Shown: piece by piece, positions 15,841-25,207 of the stretch
Numbering within the stretch: position 1 is the stretch's first letter
Layout of the letters: each line of letters starts with the position of its first letter
Origin: an uncultured Eubacteriales bacterium
Lineage (GTDB): Bacteria > Bacillota > Clostridia > Lachnospirales > Lachnospiraceae
Reading direction: 5' to 3'
NCBI GenBank assembly: GCA_900315015.1
Contig: OMXJ01000004.1
Coordinates: 1 to 64,000, forward strand
DNA: 64,000 nucleotides
Program-made: the position numbers and the translations under genes
The notes under the pieces: generated by a model
Told to the model about the DNA's origin: nothing
Databases searched by the model: none
The model's input: the letters and a program-made list of their open reading frames with translations, nothing else

Positions 15841-16458
15841 ATGCCAAAAGGATCACCGGAAAGAACGGCAGCAAGGAAAGAAGAGATAATAAGTGCCTGT
15901 GAGAAATTGTATCAGACCATGAGTTTCAAGGACATTACCCTTAAGGAGATTGGAAGCGAGACATCATTTTCAAGACCGACCATCTACAACTACTTTCAGA
16001 CGAAGGAAGAAATCTTCCTGGCACTTTATGAACGCGAGTATGATCGCTGGAATATAGAACTGACAGACATACTAGAGAATAATGATACTCTTACGAAGGA
16101 GCAGATAGCTGAAAAAATTGCATCCTCGATAGCAAACAGACAGCAGCTTTTAAAGCTTCTTTCTATGAACAACTATGATATGGAAGCTAACAGCAGGCCT
16201 GAGCTCCTGAAATCTTTCAAAGAAGCTTATGGGGCCTCAATGAAGAATGTCTGCAGGATTCTCACAAAGTTTTGTCCGGAGAAATCGGTTCAGGAGATTC
16301 AAAACTTTATATACATATTTTTCCCGTTTATGTTTGGAATATATCCTTACACCTCAGTAACGGATAAGCAGAGGGAAGCCATGAAAGAGGCAAATGTGGA
16401 TTATGTGTACCAATCCATTTTTGAAATTTCAAATAACTGTCTGCTAAAGCTTTTATAA
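15841..16458 (+). CDS. TetR-family repressor
   Basis: The 205-aa protein has the TetR helix-turn-helix at about residues 28-50 (FKDITLKEIGSETSFSRPTIYNYFQTKEEIFLAL) and a helical ligand-binding region behind it. The start at 15841 follows GGGAGGAAGG; an upstream in-frame ATG lies in the operator. It is followed after 51 bp by an aldo-keto reductase and a decarboxylase/cupin protein. Probably it represses its own operon through the two operators described; the inducer is unknown. Confidence 0.92.
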   Translation: MPKGSPERTAARKEEIISACEKLYQTMSFKDITLKEIGSETSFSRPTIYNYFQTKEEIFLALYEREYDRWNIELTDILENNDTLTKEQIAEKIASSIANRQQLLKLLSMNNYDMEANSRPELLKSFKEAYGASMKNVCRILTKFCPEKSVQEIQNFIYIFFPFMFGIYPYTSVTDKQREAMKEANVDYVYQSIFEISNNCLLKLL

Positions 16459-16509
16459 AGCATTAAAAAGTGGCTTGATGAAGTACTGTAAACGGAAAGG
16501 GGGATGGCA

Positions 16510-17565
16510 ATGAAATATGCAAAATTAGGAAATACTGATTTGAATGTATCTCGTATCTGTATGGGATGTATGGGATTTGGAGATGCGACGAGAGGACAGC
16601 ACAGCTGGACAATTGACGAAGAGCATTCCAGAGAGATTATAAAGAGAGGTCTTGACCTTGGAGTTAACTTCTATGATACTGCAATTGCTTATCAGAGCGG
16701 AACAAGTGAGCAGTATGTAGGACGAGCACTTAGAGATTTTGCAAATCGCGAGGATGTGGTTGTAGCAACAAAATTTCTACCAAGGACACCGGAAGAGATT
16801 GAAAAAGGAGTTAGTGGTCAGCAGCATATTGAAAACATGATAAATACGAGCCTTCAAAATCTTGGGATGGACTATGTGGATCTGTATATCTATCACATGT
16901 GGGACTGGAATACAGATATTTATGATATCATGGATGGACTGAACCGTATCGTGAAAGCAGGAAAGGCAAGATATATTGGTATTTCAAACTGTTTTGCATG
17001 GCAGATTGCAAAGGCTAATGCTATGGCAGAAAAAGAAGGATTTGCAAAGTTTGTTTCAATCCAGGGGCATTATAATCTGATTTTCCGTGAAGAAGAGCGT
17101 GAGATGGTGCCTTATTGTGAGGAAGAGAATATCGCACTCACTCCTTATAGTGCGTTGGCAAGCGGAAGGCTTTCCAGAAGGCCGGGTGAGGGCGATACCA
17201 AGAGAGCTGCCCAGGATACCTATGCTAAGTTTAAATACGATGCTACTAAAGAGCAGGATGATGTGATCATAGGTCGCGTGGCAGAGCTTGCGGAAAAACA
17301 TGGTGTGACCATGACTGAAGTATCCCTGGCATGGCTTCTTACTAAAGTGACATCACCGGTAGTTGGAGCGACCAAGCTTCATCACATAGAAGGTGCAGCA
17401 AAAGCAGTTGACCTTGAGCTTACTGATGAAGAGCTAACTTACCTTGAAGAGCAATATGTGCCTCATCCGCTTGCAGGAGTCATGGCACAGAATAAAAGAA
17501 ATGATGCATCAAAGAAACATGTTTGGACTACAGGTGCACAGAAAATATTAGGAGGAGAGAAATAA
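16510..17565 (+). CDS. Aldo/keto reductase
   Basis: Members reduce aldehydes or ketones with NADPH in a TIM barrel. The catalytic tetrad is present: Asp in NFYDTAI, Tyr in AYQSGTSEQ, Lys in VVATKFLP and His in LYIYHMWD. The C-terminal NADP-binding loop VVGATKLHHIEGA is also visible. ATG at 16510 was preferred to 16504 because the GGAAAGG-GGG SD abuts the latter. It lies 1 bp before the next gene, so the two are likely co-translated. The substrate is unknown. Confidence 0.9.
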   Translation: MKYAKLGNTDLNVSRICMGCMGFGDATRGQHSWTIDEEHSREIIKRGLDLGVNFYDTAIAYQSGTSEQYVGRALRDFANREDVVVATKFLPRTPEEIEKGVSGQQHIENMINTSLQNLGMDYVDLYIYHMWDWNTDIYDIMDGLNRIVKAGKARYIGISNCFAWQIAKANAMAEKEGFAKFVSIQGHYNLIFREEEREMVPYCEEENIALTPYSALASGRLSRRPGEGDTKRAAQDTYAKFKYDATKEQDDVIIGRVAELAEKHGVTMTEVSLAWLLTKVTSPVVGATKLHHIEGAAKAVDLELTDEELTYLEEQYVPHPLAGVMAQNKRNDASKKHVWTTGAQKILGGEK

Positions 17566-17566
17566 G

Positions 17567-18322
17567 ATGACAGAAAAAATTGTACAGACAGCTGGAAGAG
17601 AACAGCTTGGAGAATTTGCACCAATGTTCGCGCATTTAAATGATGACGTACTTTTCGGTGAAGTGTGGAATGAAGAGGCCATTGATGTAAAGACAAAATG
17701 CATTATTACAGTAGTTTCACTTATGGCATCAGGCATCACAGACTCATCACTTTCATATCACCTTCAGAATGCAAAAGCACATGGTGTAAGCAAAGAAGAG
17801 ATAGCTGCAATCATAACCCACGCCACCATGTATGTAGGATGGTCTAAAGGATGGGCGGTATTCCGTCTTGCTAAAGAAGTATGGAACGAGGAAGTACCTG
17901 AACTGACAGAAAAGGACAGATACCAGAATACTATTTGCTTCACTATAGGCGAAGAGAATCCTTATGGGCAGTTTTTTGTAGGGCAGAGCTATCTGGCTCC
18001 CGTTTCTACAGAGCAGGTGCCTGTCTTCAACGTGACTTTTGAGCCGGGATGCCGTAATAACTGGCACATCCATCATGCAAAGAATGGTGGAGGTCAGATG
18101 CTGATCTGCATCGGTGGAAGAGGATATTATCAGGAATGGGGGAAAGATGCGGTTGAGATGACGCCCGGTAAAGTAATAAACATTCCTGCTGAAGTTAAAC
18201 ACTGGCATGGAGCAGCACCGGATTCATGGTTCTCACATCTTGCAATCGAGGTTGCCGGTGAAGAAACAAGCAACGAATGGCTGGAAGCTGTATCGGATGA
18301 AGACTATGGCAAATTATCATAA
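17567..18322 (+). CDS. Carboxymuconolactone decarboxylase-like/cupin fusion
   Basis: Residues about 25-105 form a carboxymuconolactone decarboxylase-like domain (FGEVWNEEAIDVKTKCII...LSYHLQNAKAHGVSKEEI). It lacks the CxxC of AhpD. Residues about 125-235 form a cupin with metal-binding histidines in WHIHHAKNGGGQ and the second motif in PAEVKHWHGA. Such fusions are common beside aldo-keto reductases under TetR control. The reaction is unknown; a role in handling reactive carbonyl or quinone compounds is a guess. GGAGGAGAG precedes it. Confidence 0.88.
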   Translation: MTEKIVQTAGREQLGEFAPMFAHLNDDVLFGEVWNEEAIDVKTKCIITVVSLMASGITDSSLSYHLQNAKAHGVSKEEIAAIITHATMYVGWSKGWAVFRLAKEVWNEEVPELTEKDRYQNTICFTIGEENPYGQFFVGQSYLAPVSTEQVPVFNVTFEPGCRNNWHIHHAKNGGGQMLICIGGRGYYQEWGKDAVEMTPGKVINIPAEVKHWHGAAPDSWFSHLAIEVAGEETSNEWLEAVSDEDYGKLS

Positions 18323-18357
18323 ATCATAACAGGAGGAAGCTTACCATCTTACTTTCC

Positions 18358-18408
18358 ACCGTTCACGAAGTGTAGCAAGACTTTCGACGTGAACGGTCTT
18401 TATTTTTT
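18358..18408 (+). terminator. Terminator of the tetR-AKR-cupin operon
   Basis: ACCGTTCACG at 18358-18367 pairs perfectly with CGTGAACGGT at 18388-18397 and CTTTATTTTTT follows. The loop is long (20 nt). Confidence 0.8.
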
Positions 18409-18528
18409 GGACAACTTTTCGTTTTCACACTTTTCCTTAAGATACTTTTCGAAAAGTTCTTCGTCGGTAGGAATATCAGCCCAATCATCAGTCCAAGCAG
18501 AAAGATACGCAGCTTTTTCAACTGTATT
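18400..18528 (-). pseudogene. C-terminal fragment of an unidentified gene
   Basis: The minus strand from 18528 to the TAA at 18402-18400 encodes 42 residues of coding-like composition, including AYLSAWTDDWADIPTDEELF and a lysine-rich end, but it has an in-frame TGA at 18531-18529 and no start. It looks like the tail of a gene whose 5' part has been lost. The family is not recognised. Together with the intron remnant it marks 11.1-18.5 kb as a region of repeated insertion and deletion. Confidence 0.5.
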
Positions 18529-18544
18529 TCAGCAGTAATGAAAT

Positions 18545-18573
18545 TGACAAAAGAAGTTATTTGTAGTACAATT
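18545..18573 (+). promoter_or_regulatory. apt promoter
   Basis: TTGACA at 18545-18550, 17-nt spacer, TACAAT at 18568-18573. The leader is about 25 nt. Confidence 0.8.
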
Positions 18574-18604
18574 TTTATGCAAAAAAAATTTGAGGAGGCT
18601 TAAA

Positions 18605-19132
18605 ATGTACGAAGAACTAAAGCAGTACATTACAGATATACCTGATTTTCCATCAAAAGGTATCATCTTTCATGACATTACATCGATCATTCAAAATGGA
18701 GAAAGCTTCAAGCTTGCAATTGATGCCCTTTATGATGTAATAAAGGACATTGATTTTGATGTGATTGCAGGAATTGAGTCAAGAGGCTTTATATTCGGAG
18801 CTGCACTAGCAGCAAAACTTAATAAAGGTCTTGTTTTAGTCAGAAAGAAAGGAAAGCTTCCAAGAGCTACCGTATCTGAAAAATATGACCTTGAATATGG
18901 TCAGGCAGAAATAGAAATCCATACAGATGCGATAAAAAAAGGACAGAAGGTATTAGTAATTGATGATCTTATTGCCACAGGAGGAACTGTAAAGGCAGCA
19001 ACAAAGCTTATTGAAAGACTTGGCGGCGAGGTTGCAGCAACAGCCTTCCTTATTGAACTTAAGGAGCTTGGAGGCAGAGCAGCGCTTGAGCCGTATGTTG
19101 TCCGTACAGTAATGGTATATGAGGGAAGATAA
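18605..19132 (+). CDS. apt: Adenine phosphoribosyltransferase
   Basis: This enzyme salvages adenine with PRPP to give AMP. The 175-aa protein has DIPDFPSKGIIFHDIT near the N-terminus, IESRGFIFGAALA and the PRPP-binding loop VLVIDDLIATGGTVKAA. Length is normal. The ATG at 18605 was chosen because GAGGAGG at 18592-18598 is correctly spaced; an upstream TTG would overlap the SD. It has its own promoter and is followed by the gdhA promoter without a clear terminator. Confidence 0.96.
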   Translation: MYEELKQYITDIPDFPSKGIIFHDITSIIQNGESFKLAIDALYDVIKDIDFDVIAGIESRGFIFGAALAAKLNKGLVLVRKKGKLPRATVSEKYDLEYGQAEIEIHTDAIKKGQKVLVIDDLIATGGTVKAATKLIERLGGEVAATAFLIELKELGGRAALEPYVVRTVMVYEGR

Positions 19133-19156
19133 AATACATCAAACTTTAGTTAAAAA

Positions 19157-19197
19157 AAGTGCTTGACATTTTTTTAAAATAGTTTATAATGGCACTT
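19157..19197 (+). promoter_or_regulatory. gdhA promoter framed by an inverted repeat
   Basis: TTGACA at 19163-19168, 16-nt spacer, TATAAT at 19185-19190. AAGTGC (19157-19162) lies directly before the -35 and its complement GCACTT (19192-19197) directly after the -10, so the promoter sits between the arms of a repeat, as the rpmJ promoter does. Confidence 0.8.
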
Positions 19198-19201
19198 GTG
19201 A

Positions 19202-20641
<1,440 letters not shown>

Positions 20642-20730
20642 TCCAGATTATAATAATAAGCCATAAAAGTGCAGATTATAGATGGGTGTTCTTATGTGAA
20701 GCATATATAAGCACACCTGCTATCAAATAA

Positions 20731-20778
20731 TAACCTCAGTAACAAGGGGGATTCTTCCCCTAAGTTACTGAGGTTTTT
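20731..20778 (+). terminator. gdhA terminator
   Basis: AACCTCAGTAAC at 20732-20743 pairs with GTTACTGAGGTT, an inner GGGG-CCCC stem extends it, and T7 follows. Confidence 0.93.
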
Positions 20779-20869
20779 TTGGCATCACGTATATCTCCTA
20801 TCTCATCACCGAGCCCGCGAAACTCGCTAAGAAAAGCTAAATAGCTTTTTGCCGTTTTTATATTTTTTC

Positions 20870-20898
20870 TTGAAATAAATGGGAAAATATCATATAAT
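20870..20898 (+). promoter_or_regulatory. Promoter of the small leader-like protein gene
   Basis: TTGAAA at 20870-20875, 17-nt spacer, TATAAT at 20893-20898. The leader carries a small GGCGTAAGGCC hairpin before the SD. Confidence 0.8.
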
Positions 20899-20943
20899 GG
20901 ACTAGGCGTAAGGCCAAAATTTATAATGCGGAGGTTAATAAAA

Positions 20944-21219
20944 ATGGCAGTAGATATTAAGGAAATGGCAGAGAAGGTTGTAACCAAGATTAAGGCAGAT
21001 CCAAATCTTCTTAAGTCTTTTGATGATGATCCGGTTAAGACAGTAGAGAAGGTAGTTGGAGTAGATCTTCCGGATGATAAGATTCAGCCTATCGTTACAC
21101 AGGTAAAGACAACTCTTAAGACTACTCTCAAGACAACCTTGAAAGAGGGCAATATTGCTGATGTAGCTAAGGATCTTACAAGTAAGGTTACAGGTCTCTT
21201 CGGTAAGAAGGACAATTAA
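20944..21219 (+). CDS. Small protein with leader-peptide-like fold
   Basis: This 91-aa single-gene transcript starts at 20944 behind GGAGG (20930-20934). Residues about 10-45 (FDDDPVKTVEKVVGVDLPDD) resemble the pattern of Nif11/nitrile-hydratase-type RiPP leader sequences, with an acidic helix followed by LP.D. A KTTL motif is repeated three times in the centre. The C-terminus (DLTSKVTGLFGKKDN) has no cysteine or serine-rich core, and no modifying enzyme is nearby, so a RiPP precursor is unlikely. Function unknown. Confidence 0.75.
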   Translation: MAVDIKEMAEKVVTKIKADPNLLKSFDDDPVKTVEKVVGVDLPDDKIQPIVTQVKTTLKTTLKTTLKEGNIADVAKDLTSKVTGLFGKKDN

Positions 21220-21240
21220 TTTTTTTTAAATAAAAGCATA

Positions 21241-21291
21241 AAAGAAGAAGGTACAGACCAGAAAAACTGCAGTCTGTACCTTCTTCTTTTT
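21241..21291. terminator. Bidirectional terminator
   Basis: AAGAAGAAGGTACAGAC pairs perfectly with GTCTGTACCTTCTTCTT over 17 bp, with T5 on the plus side and A-rich DNA on the other side. It lies between convergent genes. Confidence 0.9.
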
Positions 21292-21317
21292 GGTTGGAGT
21301 CTGTATATGTAAATCAT

Positions 21318-21938
21318 TTATGAAAGTGGTCTAACTAGTGGAAGTCTTCTTGAAATAGTTTTTCTCCAGCTTATATATATTTTTTTGTTTTTCTTCATAT
21401 AGATTGCTGAATGAATATAATCAACTACAAGTAAAAGTACATTAAAGCTTGATGTTACAAAAAATCCTGTTGACTCGATATCAATTGACCAGTTATAAAA
21501 AGGAGTAAAAACAAACTTCATAAATAAAACAATTAAAAATGCAAAGCCAAGTGAAGTAGGAACGCTTGTATATTTTCCTATGTGCATAGGTAAGCTTTCA
21601 TAGTTCCACCAAACAATGCCGCATGTTCTTTCAACGATATTTCCGAGTACTATTTCACCGATTGAAACGGACAGGAAAGCCATTAAAAGGTAGTAAGGAT
21701 ATGAATATTTTTCCGCAAGAAACCTTAAGTCTAAAGTGAAAAATCTAGGAGCATCTGGTGTTCCGAATAACAGGAAGAGACATGCGATGGCAATACCGTA
21801 TCCTAAAAGTGCAGGCAGCTGCATTCCTCTGTTATCAATATACCCATGCCTTATGCTGCACCAGAGGTTTTCGGTAATAAAACCTGTAATAGATGCGGCT
21901 ATGACTATAATGAACAAGGTGTTTAATTTGGCAATCAT
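21318..21938 (-). CDS. CmpB-like (putative ABC transporter type IV) membrane protein
   Basis: The 206-aa protein has about five hydrophobic segments (MIAKLNTLFIIVIAASITGF, then four more) and ERTCGIVWWNYESLPMHIGKYTSVPTS. That loop matches the E..WW.Y...P..G pattern of PF06541 (ABC_trans_CmpB), a family of unproven function. AGGTGG (minus strand, 21949-21944) precedes the ATG. It is divergent from a TetR gene with a shared 212-bp spacer holding an inverted repeat, so it may be that regulator's target. Confidence 0.75.
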   Translation of the reverse strand: MIAKLNTLFIIVIAASITGFITENLWCSIRHGYIDNRGMQLPALLGYGIAIACLFLLFGTPDAPRFFTLDLRFLAEKYSYPYYLLMAFLSVSIGEIVLGNIVERTCGIVWWNYESLPMHIGKYTSVPTSLGFAFLIVLFMKFVFTPFYNWSIDIESTGFFVTSSFNVLLLVVDYIHSAIYMKKNKKIYISWRKTISRRLPLVRPLS

Positions 21939-22020
21939 ATAACCACCTCGCTTTCAGTAATTTAAACAACTTGTTTATAATACAATAAATGAAATATAAA
22001 ATAATTACAAGGACAAAAAT

Positions 22021-22052
22021 CTACGTTTTGTAGAATAATTCACAAAATGTAG
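22021..22052. promoter_or_regulatory. Inverted repeat, candidate TetR operator
   Basis: CTACGTTTTGT at 22021-22031 and ACAAAATGTAG at 22042-22052 are inverted with one mismatch and a 10-bp spacer. They lie between the divergent CmpB-like and TetR genes. Confidence 0.55.
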
Positions 22053-22150
22053 AATATTGTTGCTAAATTATAGAAAAAATGTTAATATGGTTATGAGTAA
22101 GAAAAGTTTAAAGCTGTGTTTGAAGTTATAACTAGATGGAGGAATAAAAA

Positions 22151-22720
22151 ATGCTTGCCAAGGTTGATAAGAGAGTAATGAAGACGAAAAGAGCAATATA
22201 TGAGGCCTTGTCTGAAATAATGCTCACTAAAAATGTAATGGATATTTCAGTTACAGAATTGTGTAAAATAGCAGACATAGACAGAAAGACCTTTTATACG
22301 CATTATGGAACAATAAATGATGTGATAAATGAAATATTTGATGTGGTGGTTGATAAGTTAGCAGATGTGTTGGATACTGAAATAAAAAATAATGAATCAG
22401 CGGTGGAAGTATTTGCGAAATTTATAGTTAGTGTTTCTGCGGAAAGTAAATATACTGAAAAATTACTAAAATCCACAAATTCCATGTGGCTTATGATGAA
22501 ATTTCAGGAGACCTTATCAAAATTTATTCAGAAAAACACCTCCAAAGTAGACTATATTAAAATAAAAAATCCTGATATGATTGCTGTGGTTGCAGACTAC
22601 ATATCCTCTGGAATAGTAATAACCCTATGTAAATGGGCAGTTGATAAAAAGGACATAACGGTTGAGGAAATCGCTGCGGTCATATCGAGAATTACTATCA
22701 ATAGTATACAAATTAATTAG
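22151..22720 (+). CDS. TetR/AcrR-family regulator
   Basis: The 189-aa protein has an N-terminal helix-turn-helix (about 30-55: ISVTELCKIADIDRKTFYTHYGTINDVINEI). Its C-terminal domain is of the type found in DhaS-like regulators. GGAGGAATAAAAA precedes the ATG. The gene is AT-rich relative to its neighbours. The candidate operator in the divergent spacer suggests that it controls itself and the CmpB-like gene; this is inferred from position only. Confidence 0.88.
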   Translation: MLAKVDKRVMKTKRAIYEALSEIMLTKNVMDISVTELCKIADIDRKTFYTHYGTINDVINEIFDVVVDKLADVLDTEIKNNESAVEVFAKFIVSVSAESKYTEKLLKSTNSMWLMMKFQETLSKFIQKNTSKVDYIKIKNPDMIAVVADYISSGIVITLCKWAVDKKDITVEEIAAVISRITINSIQIN

Positions 22721-22722
22721 TA

Positions 22723-22772
22723 GATAGTAGGAAATAAATAAAAAAAATATGAAATGTACTATCTTTTTTTTT
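22723..22772 (+). terminator. Weak terminator
   Basis: GATAGTA at 22723-22729 pairs with TACTATC at 22757-22763, followed by ten T. The loop is long and AT-rich. Confidence 0.5.
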
Positions 22773-22961
22773 TAATGTATGATATAATAAAATGGAATTG
22801 AGTTTACAAATTATAATTTAAGAAGCAGAATCTTAACAGATTCACAGCTTGGTACAAGGTGCAGGCTGAAAAGGAAAAAGAGCAGGCAGAGGCAGAAGAA
22901 AATTCAGGTGAGATGATCGTAAATAATTGCATATCGTTTCTTGGTAAAAAGGGGGTCCTAT

Positions 22962-25037
22962 ATGGATATTTTCCTTGTTTTAATTATAGTTTTTGAAGCC
23001 TTGATAATACTTGGACTGATTGCATATATGATAATAAATAACATGGCGATAGATAAGATATGCGAGAATACCAGGGAATTATCAACTAAAAATGTAGAGG
23101 TAGAAGATGTCGAGTTGAGAGGTGATTCGCTAGCCTCAAAGGTATCCGATGTTATTGTAAAGGAAAATGTGAAGGATTTAGCTCATAATATAAATGTAGT
23201 AAAGAGCAATCTTGTAGCCTTCCTAGAATCTACAAAGGGAAATGTAATAACACTCACGGATGCAATAGATGCACTAGCAAATGCGAGTTCTGCAAATGAA
23301 ACAGCGTCAAAGCAGACATCGAAAAGCAGTCAGACAGTTGCAGAAAAGGCAAATCTGCAGCTAAAGCTTGTAGAAGATAATCTTGAGATGCTCGAGGAAA
23401 ATGCGAGTGAGTTAAGAGTAATAAATACGACCATGCATGCCATCGAGAATGAACTTGATGAGACAAGTGTGAGCTGCAGGAGAGGCATTGAAACTCTAGA
23501 GCAGTATGAAAAGGATATGAGAGCAGTTGAGAAGAACTTAAATCAAAGTATTCAGATCCTTGCTAAATTTAATGATGATATAAAGGCAGTAAATTCTATC
23601 GGTGACATGGTAGTAAGACTTAGTGAACAGCTAAAGCTCCTAGCCCTTAATGCTTCCATAGAAGCGGCAAGAGCTGGTGAATCGGGAAAAGGTTTTGTAG
23701 TTGTATCGCAGCAGATGAGCCTTCTGTCAGAGCAGACAAAAACCAATATGGGAAAAATCAATGATATCCTGGAAAAGGTAGTTGAAAGCAGCTCGACAGT
23801 AGGAGAAAGCATTAATGACTGTAGCAGTGCTTTTGAAAGCAGTACTGCGGTATTTAAGAGCGTAAGCGATTCATTCAGGGATATTAGCGCAAAGGCTAAT
23901 GCCATAAATGGAGAAATGAATGGCATATCTGCAAAATACGATAAAATGACTGCAAATTCAAATGTGTCAAAGGATAAGGCTGGAGAAATCTTTTCAGCTT
24001 CAAAGACGATTACGGACAGTACAAGTGTTGTAGTTGCTGTATCAGAAGAGACATCAGTTGAATCTTCAAAAATATCGCAGAATGTAAAATCACTTGAGAC
24101 CATGCTCTTAGGAGTAAGAAGACTTATAAGACAGTTCAATAATGGCGTATTGCCGTCCATTAATAACAGAAATACAACTGTAGTAATAGCAGTATTCAGT
24201 AAGCTTGATAATTTCTTCTGGTATCAGATCAGAAGGGGCGTTTTATATGCAATGAAGGAACTAAAGGATAATAATGTTGAAGTAAAGTATTATCCATATA
24301 AAGATGACTATGAAGAAAAGCAGTTCCCTGCAGATATTAGAAAATGCATTGATGAAAGAGTTGATGCAATCATATATCCGGGATTTTTAAAGCTTGCGGA
24401 TAATGAAATAAAGACAGCCATAGATAAGGGAATAAAGGTATTTACCTATAACTGTGACGCTAGCAGTGACATAAAGAGAATATCTTCCTACGAACCAGAT
24501 CAAAAAGAAGCAGGCGTACTTGCAGCAAAGGCTGTAGGAAAGGCTTTGAGAGGAGCAGGTAATGTTGCGGTAATAGTAGGAGATATGACACAAGAGGTAA
24601 ATTTGCAGCGATATGATGCCTTTAAGGATTATCTTGATAAGCACTTTAAGGCAATACATATAGTTGATACTGTAGAGGTTACCTATGAGCCAGAAAAGAC
24701 CTATAGAAAGTACATAGAAATCATGGAAAAGCATCCTGAAATAGATATCATTTTCTCAACAACGGCAATGCAGCTACAGCTTGCAAAGGCCATAGAGGAA
24801 ACTGGTAATACAGGAAAGATCCGTGCGGTAATATTTGATCATAATCTAGAAGTATTTGATTATATAAAAAGAGGCGTAATAGCTGCTGCAATAGACCATG
24901 TTCCATTTAGCCAGGGACATGACCCTATAATCTATATGTACAATAACATCGTAGACGGAATAGAGCTTCCGAAAGAGGGTATTAAATGTAAGGCAAGTGT
25001 AGTAGATGAAGATAATATAAGTGAGTATCTGACCTGA
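22962..25037 (+). CDS. Chemoreceptor-like protein fused to a periplasmic-binding-protein-like domain
   Basis: The 691-aa protein starts with one hydrophobic helix (about 4-27). It then has a long coiled-coil methyl-accepting region whose tip is LLALNASIEAARAGESGKGFVVV (about 220-245). From about residue 400 it has a type I substrate-binding domain (NTTVVIAVFSKLDNFFWYQIRRGV, IIYPGFLKLADNEI, VAVIVGDMTQEVNLQR) of the sugar-binding/LacI fold. There is no second membrane helix, so both modules should be on the same side, presumably the cytoplasm. The ATG at 22962 follows AAAGGGGG. It may sense an intracellular sugar and signal through CheA; that is inference. Confidence 0.85.
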   Translation: MDIFLVLIIVFEALIILGLIAYMIINNMAIDKICENTRELSTKNVEVEDVELRGDSLASKVSDVIVKENVKDLAHNINVVKSNLVAFLESTKGNVITLTDAIDALANASSANETASKQTSKSSQTVAEKANLQLKLVEDNLEMLEENASELRVINTTMHAIENELDETSVSCRRGIETLEQYEKDMRAVEKNLNQSIQILAKFNDDIKAVNSIGDMVVRLSEQLKLLALNASIEAARAGESGKGFVVVSQQMSLLSEQTKTNMGKINDILEKVVESSSTVGESINDCSSAFESSTAVFKSVSDSFRDISAKANAINGEMNGISAKYDKMTANSNVSKDKAGEIFSASKTITDSTSVVVAVSEETSVESSKISQNVKSLETMLLGVRRLIRQFNNGVLPSINNRNTTVVIAVFSKLDNFFWYQIRRGVLYAMKELKDNNVEVKYYPYKDDYEEKQFPADIRKCIDERVDAIIYPGFLKLADNEIKTAIDKGIKVFTYNCDASSDIKRISSYEPDQKEAGVLAAKAVGKALRGAGNVAVIVGDMTQEVNLQRYDAFKDYLDKHFKAIHIVDTVEVTYEPEKTYRKYIEIMEKHPEIDIIFSTTAMQLQLAKAIEETGNTGKIRAVIFDHNLEVFDYIKRGVIAAAIDHVPFSQGHDPIIYMYNNIVDGIELPKEGIKCKASVVDEDNISEYLT

Positions 25038-25059
25038 TAAGTGGCATAAATGGCTTATT

Positions 25060-25104
25060 AAAGAGGTGGCGGTTATAATAAAATATAATGCTGCCTCTTT
25101 TTAT
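25060..25104 (+). terminator. Terminator after the chemoreceptor
   Basis: AAAGAGG-GGC-TTATA pairs with TATAA-GC-GCCTCTTT with small bulges and is followed by a T-tract. Confidence 0.8.
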
Positions 25105-25207
25105 TTGTTTATTTTTTTAAACAAAAGAAACGGTAGAATAGAAAATAGTTAAATTGGGGGATTGTTTGCCCAAAGAAGAATATCATATGGAAAGAGGTAA
25201 GAGGAGC

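Noticed and set aside
23552..24160. 202-codon minus-strand frame inside the chemoreceptor gene
   Set aside because: It is antisense to a coiled-coil region, has no SD and low-complexity composition.
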